From assembly GCA_965227255.1 (NCBI GenBank), contig CBDDFS010000002.1, forward strand, positions 434,001 to 498,000: a stretch of DNA of 64,000 bases, read 5' to 3'. The position numbers and the translations under genes are program-made. The notes beneath the pieces were generated by a model. The model was not told where the DNA came from. It made no database searches and saw nothing but the letters and a program-made list of their open reading frames with translations. Origin of the DNA: CBDDFS01 sp965227255. Its GTDB lineage: Bacteria > Bacteroidota > Bacteroidia > Flavobacteriales_E > Vicingaceae. Shown here one piece after another: positions 43,518-50,621 of this stretch; the first letter of the stretch is position 1; each line of letters begins with the position of its first letter.

Positions 43518-45647
43518 TCAGACTGCTTCCAATTCCTGTTGGTGAGCATTGATCAAGTCCTGTTGCAAATTGCCAGGCACTGGTCCGAACTCAGCAAACT
43601 TAGCACTGAAACTTGCTCTTCCCTGTGTGATTGAGCGAAGGGCAGTAGAGTATTTCTCAAGCTCGGCCAGAGGAGTTTTCGCTTTTATGATCTGATATTT
43701 TCCTTTGGAGTCGATGCCAAGAATGATTGAACGTCTCGATTGAAGATCCGTCATCACATCTCCCATGATCTCTTCCGGAACCTGGATTTCCAAATCCTGG
43801 ATTGGTTCAAGTAATTTAGGACTGGCTTGTACAAATGCTTCCTTGAAAGCGTGTCCACCGGCGATCTTGAATGACACATCATTTGAGTCGACCGGGTGCA
43901 TCTTACCATCGTATACAATTACTCGCACATCTCTCACATAGGAGCCAGTCAATGGACCATCTTCCATTTTTTCGAGTATACCTTTCTGGATGGCCGGAAT
44001 ATATCTGGCATCAATAACCCCACCAACAATGCAGTTATAGAATACCATCTTTCCTCCCCATTTCAAGTCGAATTCCTTTTTGTCTCGAATGTTAAATCCT
44101 TCCGGATCTGGAGCACCTTCGTAATAAGGTTCAACCTTAAGAACTACTTCACCAAATTGACCGGCACCACCAGATTGTTTTTTGTGCTTATACGTAGCAT
44201 TGGCGGATTTCTGAATGGTCTCTCTGTAAGCGATCCTTGGTGTTTCAAAACGAACGCTTATGCCGTTCTCATTTTTTAGTTTCCATTCAACCACAGATAA
44301 ATGAAGCTCACCCTGTGTCCCAACGATCAATTGTTTCAGTTCAGTATTGTAAGAAACGATAATGGTTGGATCCTCTTCATGAATCTTCCTGAGTGCTTCG
44401 CTCATCTTTTCTTCATCATTACTGTTCTCGGCGAATATGGCCATTTCCAATCTCGATTCAGGGAAGGTGATTGGCTTGATGGAAACCGGTTTTCCTTCGG
44501 CATGTAAAGTGTGATTCGAATCCGTATCCTTTAGTTTAAGCGTTGCACCAATATCACCCGCGACAAGTTTATCCACTGGATTTCGGTTCTTTCCATCCAT
44601 GATGAATAATTGATGAATATTTTCAGCCTGACCAGTTTGAGCATTCTTGAGGTGAGTTCCGTGCCCAATTTCACCCGACATTACTTTGAAGAAAGATAGT
44701 TTACCCACGTTCGGTTCATATTGAGTTTTGAAAACAAATAAGGCCGTTGAACCACTTGCGTCGCATTTTAATCCTTCGCCATCTTCTGTCGGTTCTTCTT
44801 TCATATCAACAGCACTTGGAGCTACATTATCTATAAAGCCCATAAGTCTACCACTTCCCATGTCTTTCAATCCGGATAGACAGAAAACAGGAAATACTTC
44901 ATGCTTCATCATTCCGATTTTTAGACCTTGTCTCAGTTCATCCTCTGTAAGATTTCCTTTGTCAAAATAAATTTCCATCAGACCTTCATCATTTTCGGCC
45001 GCTTTCTCAACCAGCTCGTTGTGAAGTTCATTGGCTCTGTCGATCTGATCATCCGGAATTGGCAACTTTTCAGGCTTCCCGCCATCTGGACCAAACTTAT
45101 ACATGGTCATTTTAAGGAGGTCGATAATGGAATCAAAACCGTCTCCTGTGCTCACAGGATATTGCATTAAAACGGCATTATTTCCATAATGGCTTCGGAT
45201 ACTTTCGATACTCATTTCAAAGTTGGCATTCGGATGGTCCAACTGATTGATTGCGAAGATGACCGGTTTGGCAAAGCGATCAACATAGTTCCATATTAAG
45301 TCGGTTCCGACTTCCGCTCCTGTCTGAGCATTAATCAATACCAGTGTTGTATCGGCAATTCTTACCGACGTGATCAATTCTCCAATAAAGTCATCCTGAC
45401 CCGGAGTGTCGATAATATTGATCTTGTAATTTCTCCACTCCGTATGGAGGGGTGTAGCGTAAATAGATGTTTCCCTTGCATGTTCTATTTCATGGTAGTC
45501 GGAAACTGTGTTTTTGGCTTCTACCGTTCCTCTTCTGTTGATGAGTCCGGCTTCATAAACCATGGTCTCGGCAAGGGTCGTCTTGCCACTACCTGAGGCT
45601 CCAACAAGAGCCAGGTTTTTTATGTGTTTATCATCGAAAACTTTCAT
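43518..45647 (-). CDS. divergent elongation factor G paralogue (EF-G2-like)
   Basis: 709 residues with the five-domain EF-G layout. The P-loop GASGSGKT (16-23) is intact. The switch II motif is DTPGQDDF (80-87) where EF-G has DTPGHVDF, so the catalytic His is Gln. Switch I lacks the RGIT motif (HARETSIYAT), and the guanine motif is NQLD (134-137), not NKxD. Domain IV is preserved (GGAGQFGE near 480). It is therefore likely a GTPase-impaired translocase like Bacteroides EF-G2, rather than the main EF-G. Single gene, convergent with the MORN-like gene. Confidence 0.85.
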   Translation of the reverse strand: MKVFDDKHIKNLALVGASGSGKTTLAETMVYEAGLINRRGTVEAKNTVSDYHEIEHARETSIYATPLHTEWRNYKINIIDTPGQDDFIGELITSVRIADTTLVLINAQTGAEVGTDLIWNYVDRFAKPVIFAINQLDHPNANFEMSIESIRSHYGNNAVLMQYPVSTGDGFDSIIDLLKMTMYKFGPDGGKPEKLPIPDDQIDRANELHNELVEKAAENDEGLMEIYFDKGNLTEDELRQGLKIGMMKHEVFPVFCLSGLKDMGSGRLMGFIDNVAPSAVDMKEEPTEDGEGLKCDASGSTALFVFKTQYEPNVGKLSFFKVMSGEIGHGTHLKNAQTGQAENIHQLFIMDGKNRNPVDKLVAGDIGATLKLKDTDSNHTLHAEGKPVSIKPITFPESRLEMAIFAENSNDEEKMSEALRKIHEEDPTIIVSYNTELKQLIVGTQGELHLSVVEWKLKNENGISVRFETPRIAYRETIQKSANATYKHKKQSGGAGQFGEVVLKVEPYYEGAPDPEGFNIRDKKEFDLKWGGKMVFYNCIVGGVIDARYIPAIQKGILEKMEDGPLTGSYVRDVRVIVYDGKMHPVDSNDVSFKIAGGHAFKEAFVQASPKLLEPIQDLEIQVPEEIMGDVMTDLQSRRSIILGIDSKGKYQIIKAKTPLAELEKYSTALRSITQGRASFSAKFAEFGPVPGNLQQDLINAHQQELEAV

Positions 45648-45785
45648 GTTGAGCTGATTTGATTAGTGTGTGTGCCATGCAGCAAGGGCATGGATTCATA
45701 AATATAATTTTTGAGAGACTAAAAAGCAAATAATTAGCCCGCGAATACCAGACACAAACTAAAGCCCGAAAGGCCCGGAATAAAA

Positions 45786-45797
45786 TGACCTGAGTCA
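45786..45797. promoter_or_regulatory. TGAC-N4-GTCA box, Crp/Fnr-type operator candidate
   Basis: ATGAC CTGA GTCAA, a palindrome with one mismatch in the outer pair. It lies in the 157-base gap upstream of the EF-G paralogue (about 140 bases from its start) and just after the AlkD gene. Confidence 0.35.
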
Positions 45798-45804
45798 AGT
45801 TTAA

Positions 45805-46488
45805 TTATGAAATATGTTTGAGGGCTTCCCTTCGACTCAAAGGTTTGAGCTCAGTCTCGGTTACAAAGGCTTCAACGGCATAGGCGTCTGTCTTTGCATA
45901 TTGCCGCAACGCCCATCCTATGGCCTTCTGATGAAAGAATTCGTCTGAATATTTATGACGGTGAATGAACCTGGATAATAATTTGAAATCAGTATAGTCC
46001 TTGTATTTAAGTTGAAATAAGATGCAGGTCCTGTTCAACCACATATCATTTGACTCGTTCCACCGATTTGTAACTTTCTCGATCATGTCGGGAAATTTGA
46101 AAAAGAAGTGTCCTACAATGTTCGATGCGATGAAATCAACCGTATCCCACCACGACTTATTAGAGACCATCCACTCGAAGAATTTCCAATCCTCTTTTTC
46201 GTAGAATTTTTTACAGCGAAATGCCAATTCCATTCCAATGTATTGCAGCTCTCTTTTATCAACCTTCCAGCATAACTCCACACATTTTTTCCAGTCCTCA
46301 GGGATGGAATTCTCCTTGAGGTATTGACGGAAAACTGCTGTTCTTTCAGGAGCCTTTAGACCATAATAGTCATATAAGCCCTTCATGTATTTTTTCATGG
46401 GAGCGGCCTTGGTCTCATCTTCATGTTTCGAAAGTTCATGAATCAGACCATCAACAAAATCTTTGGGTATAAGCTTGCTTTTACTCAT
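45805..46488 (-). CDS. alkD: DNA alkylation repair glycosylase, AlkD family
   Basis: 227 residues of HEAT-like helical repeats. The active-site motif SWWDTVD gives Trp114 and Asp118, matching Trp109 and Asp113 of Bacillus cereus AlkD, and Trp192 in IGWALRQYAK matches Trp187. It removes 7-methylguanine and 3-methyladenine without base flipping. Its start overlaps the VOC gene by eight bases, so it is the last gene of an operon with the VOC and membrane-protein genes. Confidence 0.9.
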   Translation of the reverse strand: MSKSKLIPKDFVDGLIHELSKHEDETKAAPMKKYMKGLYDYYGLKAPERTAVFRQYLKENSIPEDWKKCVELCWKVDKRELQYIGMELAFRCKKFYEKEDWKFFEWMVSNKSWWDTVDFIASNIVGHFFFKFPDMIEKVTNRWNESNDMWLNRTCILFQLKYKDYTDFKLLSRFIHRHKYSDEFFHQKAIGWALRQYAKTDAYAVEAFVTETELKPLSRREALKHIS

Positions 46489-46876
46489 CTAGCAAGGGGC
46501 CGTCAATTGGCTCCCAGAGTTCTACCTTGTAGCCATCCGGATCGATGATCCATGCAAATTTTCCGTACTCATAAGTCTCAGGTTCTCCAGCCATTTCAAC
46601 CCCATTAGCCTTCAATTCCTCAAGCAATGAATCCAGGTCTTCTACACGATAATTAATCATGAATTCCTGTTTGCCCGGGTCGAAGTATTTGGTGTCTGAC
46701 GGGAAGGGACTCCAGGCCGTCATGCCAACATTGTCCGGATTGTCCTTATCTCTCCAGGTGAATTTTCCTCCATATTGATCGCTTTCAATACCTAGATTTT
46801 TTCGGTACCAATCTTTATGCTGCTCAACGTCTTTTACCTTATAGAAAACGCCTCCGAAACCTGTAACTTTTCCCAT
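46481..46876 (-). CDS. VOC family (glyoxalase/bleomycin resistance-like) protein
   Basis: 131 residues. Two beta-alpha-beta-beta-beta modules are visible: FGGVFYKVKDVEQHKDWYRKNLG (core VFYKVKDVEQHKDWYRKNLG, 20 residues) at the start and IDPDGYKVELWEP near the end. Possible metal ligands are the Glu in VELWE and residues in the first module. Substrate unknown. It overlaps the AlkD start by eight bases and is 15 bases after the membrane-protein gene. Confidence 0.85.
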   Translation of the reverse strand: MGKVTGFGGVFYKVKDVEQHKDWYRKNLGIESDQYGGKFTWRDKDNPDNVGMTAWSPFPSDTKYFDPGKQEFMINYRVEDLDSLLEELKANGVEMAGEPETYEYGKFAWIIDPDGYKVELWEPIDGPLLDE

Positions 46877-46891
46877 TGCTTATAAAGAGAT

Positions 46892-47413
46892 TTAGAATTT
46901 TTTTGGTGCAGTGAATTCAAACTCCGTGTTTGGATTATCGAGTTTGGCAATTTCATTCCCATTCAAGTTCAATTCGGTTTGAAGGCGATTTTTACTGGGC
47001 CACCATAGAAAGAATATTCCAATAATCACAAATGGATGTATTAACAAGAGATAATCACCGAGCAATAAATAGCCTACTATTCCAAAAAATGAAGGCCCTT
47101 CCAAAAGGGCTGATCGGACAATTAATGCAGCGCGATAGCTTTGTAATTTTTCATTGAGATTTTCCTTGACGGATGCTTTTTCCAGAGATTTTCTGAATGA
47201 GAAATAGCCTCCCAGTATTCCACCTAGAGAAAAGAAGATAGCCACAATATTCATAACGCTTGCGAAGGATTCGTCGGGCCCGGCCAGACTACCAGCGGTA
47301 ACGTTCAGATATATTGATACAGCCATAAACATTACCTGACCCATGATTAGAGCCACATAGACAATCATTAAAGCTCTGAGATATTCTTTACTTGTTTGAA
47401 TGATGGCTGGCAT
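46892..47413 (-). CDS. four-helix membrane protein of unknown function
   Basis: 173 residues with four predicted helices in two pairs (about 13-38, 48-68; 103-123, 125-140). The second pair contains LLEGPSFFGIVGYLLLGD. A basic/polar C-terminal tail faces the cytoplasm. Proteins of this shape are common in Bacteroidota but I know no function. It is the first gene of the membrane protein-VOC-alkD operon. Confidence 0.65.
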   Translation of the reverse strand: MPAIIQTSKEYLRALMIVYVALIMGQVMFMAVSIYLNVTAGSLAGPDESFASVMNIVAIFFSLGGILGGYFSFRKSLEKASVKENLNEKLQSYRAALIVRSALLEGPSFFGIVGYLLLGDYLLLIHPFVIIGIFFLWWPSKNRLQTELNLNGNEIAKLDNPNTEFEFTAPKKF

Positions 47414-47469
47414 TTTTTAAAATTTAGGTTAGCCAATGTAAAACATTTCCATAGCCTTTCAAAGTGACG

Positions 47470-47871
47470 TCAGTCGCAACCCAGGTGCCGAAGATAGCCG
47501 TGCTCCAAAAGGATCTCGTAATAACAATGTTTACCTGCAACAATGCTCAGTTTGTCCGGCTCAAGAGTCATCAATCTTATTTCCAATTTCCCTACAAAGT
47601 TTGAATCGTCAGAATATGGAATAGGGTATTGCTCAAAGGGCCATACTTCCCAGATAAGTTTGTTTTTTCTTGTCGCATAAACAGCTTGTCCATCGGCGGA
47701 TACTTTATAATCTGTGCTATCTCGCCAATCACGGATAGAACGAGAATCAGACTCGAGAAGATTCACGGTAATGTTAGTAAATGCCCTACCTGTAGCACTG
47801 ATTTGAGCATTCACATGGCCAATCAAAATGAGAAAAAATGAAGTTGAAAGGATGGGCTTAATTATCTTCAA
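47470..47871 (-). CDS. small secreted protein of unknown function
   Basis: 133 residues. A signal peptide ends near residue 22 (VNAQ). The mature domain has one Cys pair possibility (HCYYEI and the C-terminal GCD) and motifs IWEVWPFEQYPIPY. No family recognised. Its start overlaps the stop of the upstream gene by 14 bases. Confidence 0.6.
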   Translation of the reverse strand: MKIIKPILSTSFFLILIGHVNAQISATGRAFTNITVNLLESDSRSIRDWRDSTDYKVSADGQAVYATRKNKLIWEVWPFEQYPIPYSDDSNFVGKLEIRLMTLEPDKLSIVAGKHCYYEILLEHGYLRHLGCD

Positions 47872-48535
47872 TTTTGTATAAGTTTCTTTTTACTCCCAGA
47901 CCGAGGTAATGCCTGAAAACATTCGGATTAAAGTAATAATCAATGTTGAATTCTTTTCCAAAAGCAAAGTAGAATTTGTAAAAGGCAAGCACCTTCCATT
48001 TATTACCTAAGTTGAATTCATAAGCCATTCTATTGGTAATCCCAAATGTGAAAAATCTGGTCAGGTTGGCCGTATCTAGATAAACTTCCTGGTTGGATAT
48101 TGTCGGGTCATAGGTGCCGGTAGTTTTTTCGTTAAGTAAAAAAGACAGGTCGAATCCAACAAAATTGAAATAGAAGTTACCTGCTTTCAGGTTGTAAATC
48201 TCTGCCCGCAGGTGAAATGTTGTTCTTTCAATATTCAGATCATAGGCAGTGGATCCGGCATTTTGATTCACTCGAGAATACGCTCGTGTTGAACTTTTAT
48301 CGAGACCAATGCCAAACCTCATCGGCCAGGAGTCTTTGAAAACATCATCAAGTGTAAGGCCAATGAATTCTCCATCCCTCATATTGTAACTGGTATAACT
48401 TCCTCTGTCGTCCTCCGCTAATTTTAACTCCCAATATTTGTTCCAGACTTTTCCTCCCGATAACTCAAGAGATTGGCTCGCAAGAAAGGTCGGAAGCAGC
48501 AATATGACAAATGTCGCAACATGCCTGACTATCAT
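47858..48535 (-). CDS. secreted or outer-membrane protein, likely beta barrel
   Basis: 225 residues from ATG 48535, giving a normal signal peptide (MIVRHVATFVILLL...LASQ). An ATG ten codons upstream (48565) overlaps the previous gene's stop and is less likely. The body alternates aromatic and polar residues (FYFNFVGFDLSFLL, KWKVLAFYKFYFAFG) and ends in YLGLGVKRNLYKIEDN, as in small outer-membrane barrels. Family not identified. Middle gene of a three-gene set of exported proteins. Confidence 0.6.
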   Translation of the reverse strand: MIVRHVATFVILLLPTFLASQSLELSGGKVWNKYWELKLAEDDRGSYTSYNMRDGEFIGLTLDDVFKDSWPMRFGIGLDKSSTRAYSRVNQNAGSTAYDLNIERTTFHLRAEIYNLKAGNFYFNFVGFDLSFLLNEKTTGTYDPTISNQEVYLDTANLTRFFTFGITNRMAYEFNLGNKWKVLAFYKFYFAFGKEFNIDYYFNPNVFRHYLGLGVKRNLYKIEDN

Positions 48536-48561
48536 ATACCGAATATACCCATAATCAAGTA

Positions 48562-49119
48562 TCAATCATAGTCCATATAACCCATCCAGCCTCTGTCGCC
48601 ATTGCGCCAGTAGCCTTCAGCGTACTTATGTCCGTTGTTCTGATATGCTTCAAGAAAATAGGTAAAGGGCTGGTCTTCGTATGTATTATCGAAATCGATC
48701 ACCTCGGAATAATACCCCGTTCTGTAATAGTAGAATCCTTTGCCGCTTCGGAATCCATTCTTAAATGATATGCGAATATGAATTTGTCCGGATTTATAAT
48801 ACCATTCGTAAGTTCCATTCAGCAAGGCGGGCTTTCCTTTTTCACCCGGCAATGTGCCTTCCGTTTGAAGGCTCTTTCCGTATACTACATAGGAAATCTT
48901 GTCCACATTTTTTCCATTGTGATAAAGTGTATATCGATAAAATACAGCCTTTTCTTCTTTCGTCCTCACAAGATCTTCCGTGAGGTATTCAATCCACAAT
49001 CCGTGCATTTTCCCATCAGCATTGTATTTGTTGATGGTGTCTGGATTAACCTCCTGCGCAGAAGAAGTGAATCCGACGAATAATAAAGAAAGGAAGAAGA
49101 CGATTCTCCTTATAATCAT
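48562..49119 (-). CDS. secreted MORN-repeat (YwqK-like) protein
   Basis: 185 residues from ATG 49119, which starts a proper signal peptide (MIIRRIVFFLSLLFVG...SSAQ); an ATG at 49155 is less likely. Repeats of the form YNADGKMHGLWIEYL, YYKSGQIHIRISFKNG and YQNNGHKYAEGYWRNGDRGW are MORN/YwqK-like. It is the first gene of a set with the barrel-like and small secreted proteins. The 5' end faces the MFS transporter gene on the other strand about 100 bases away. Confidence 0.7.
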   Translation of the reverse strand: MIIRRIVFFLSLLFVGFTSSAQEVNPDTINKYNADGKMHGLWIEYLTEDLVRTKEEKAVFYRYTLYHNGKNVDKISYVVYGKSLQTEGTLPGEKGKPALLNGTYEWYYKSGQIHIRISFKNGFRSGKGFYYYRTGYYSEVIDFDNTYEDQPFTYFLEAYQNNGHKYAEGYWRNGDRGWMGYMDYD

Positions 49120-49206
49120 ATCAGCACAACTACCAGTCAATATTTTTCCATTCACAATTGTTCCAGTAAATATAAGGGCCTTTCATCTATACTTCTTCCA
49201 ATCAGT

Positions 49207-49214
49207 TATATTTA
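49207..49214 (+). promoter_or_regulatory. TATATTTA -7-like box before the sugar transporter
   Basis: A TAnnTTTR match eight bases upstream of ATG 49223, consistent with a very short mRNA leader. No clear -33 element. Confidence 0.35.
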
Positions 49215-49222
49215 GACCTCCT

Positions 49223-50617
49223 ATGAAAAACATGAGGCTTTCCTTTTCATTGCTCACGTCCCTTTTCTTCATGTGGGGTTTCATCACCGTGATGAACGAT
49301 GTGCTTATCAATACATTTAGAAGCCTTTTCGATCTGACTAATTTTCAAAGTGGATTGGTGCAGTTTTCTTTTTTTGGTGCTTTTTTCATCGTTTCCCTTA
49401 TCTATTATTTGATCTCTTCAAGGTCAGGTGACCCCATCAATAAATTGGGGTATAAGAATGGTATGTCGGTCGGACTTATTATAACAGGAATTGGTTGTAT
49501 GCTATTCTATCCAGCAGGACTGAATCATTCGTATCCTTTCTTTCTATCTGCACTCTTTGTTCTGGCAACCGGGGTGACCATTCTCCAAATTGCGGCCAAT
49601 CCTTATGCTTCCATTATGGGTAATCCGGAATCTGCAGCAAGTAGATTGAATCTGGCCCAAGGACTGAATTCACTTGGCACAACCATCGGACCCATTGTAG
49701 GAGCTATTCTGATTTATTCCATTTTTTCAGATGGACAAAAATCTCCGGAGTCGGTAGGAAAAACCTATTTACTGTATGGATTTATCTTCTTCGCTTTGGC
49801 CCTTATTACCATGTTGTCGAAAATGCCTTCTTTCAAAAACGAAGAGGAAACAGAAAGGGGTTTTACTGTGCTTAAATTTTCGAATCTGCGTTATGGGATC
49901 GGTGCCATCTTCTTCTATGTCGGAGCGGAAGTGGCCATTGGCAGTTGGCTCGTTCAATATGTTAAATTGCCGGATGTCTTTGGTGCTGCAGAGGAAGAGG
50001 CGAATAAATATCTGGCTTATTATTGGGGTGGATTGATGATCGGTCGACTGGTTGGTTCACTCTCTTTAAGTAAAGGTCGAAGTGAAAACTTCAAGAGACT
50101 GCTCATGCCTTTCATTGGTTTACTTGCCTTTCTCTTCATCTATATCGCAACCGGAGTAAAAGAAGAAAAGGGAGACTTCTATTTCAAGTTCCTTGAATTC
50201 AATGATGTCATCTTATTCTTGCTTTTCCTTCTGATCAACTATGTTGGTTTTATCATGGGAAAGAATTCTTCGGGAAGGGTTTTAGCTCTTTTCGCAATTG
50301 CCAATATTGTCCTGATACTGATTTCAATTTTCAGTGAAGGCAATCTGGCTTTCTGGGCCATGATCTCAACCGGACTTTTCAATTCAATTATGTGGAGCAA
50401 CATCTTCGCATTGTCGATCAAAGGGCTGGACAAATACACAAGCCAGGGGTCATCACTTCTGATCATGGCCATCGTGGGTGGAGCCATCATCCCGCCACTG
50501 CAAGGACTCTTGTCTGATCAGGAATCCATTGGAATTCGTTATTCATTCTTTCTTCCGCTCCTGGCCTATATTTATATTGCATACTTCGGATGGATGCAGA
50601 GAAAAATTGAAGTATAG
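49223..50617 (+). CDS. sugar MFS transporter (FucP/glucose-galactose type)
   Basis: 464 residues from ATG 49223; the longer frame from 48980 is antisense to the MORN-like gene and is rejected. Twelve helices are predicted. SLFFMWGFITVMNDVLINTF near the start and QIAANPYASIMGNPESAASRLNLAQGLNSLGTTIGP (core AANPYASIMGNPESAASRL) are hallmarks of FucP/GlcP-type H+-sugar symporters. The GH92 mannosidase gene begins four bases after its stop, so it likely imports the released mannose. Confidence 0.9.
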   Translation: MKNMRLSFSLLTSLFFMWGFITVMNDVLINTFRSLFDLTNFQSGLVQFSFFGAFFIVSLIYYLISSRSGDPINKLGYKNGMSVGLIITGIGCMLFYPAGLNHSYPFFLSALFVLATGVTILQIAANPYASIMGNPESAASRLNLAQGLNSLGTTIGPIVGAILIYSIFSDGQKSPESVGKTYLLYGFIFFALALITMLSKMPSFKNEEETERGFTVLKFSNLRYGIGAIFFYVGAEVAIGSWLVQYVKLPDVFGAAEEEANKYLAYYWGGLMIGRLVGSLSLSKGRSENFKRLLMPFIGLLAFLFIYIATGVKEEKGDFYFKFLEFNDVILFLLFLLINYVGFIMGKNSSGRVLALFAIANIVLILISIFSEGNLAFWAMISTGLFNSIMWSNIFALSIKGLDKYTSQGSSLLIMAIVGGAIIPPLQGLLSDQESIGIRYSFFLPLLAYIYIAYFGWMQRKIEV

Positions 50618-50621
50618 TTTC

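Noticed and set aside
48980..49222. N-terminal extension of the sugar transporter
   Set aside because: It is antisense to the MORN-like gene, has no transporter similarity, and the promoter box at 49207 lies after it.
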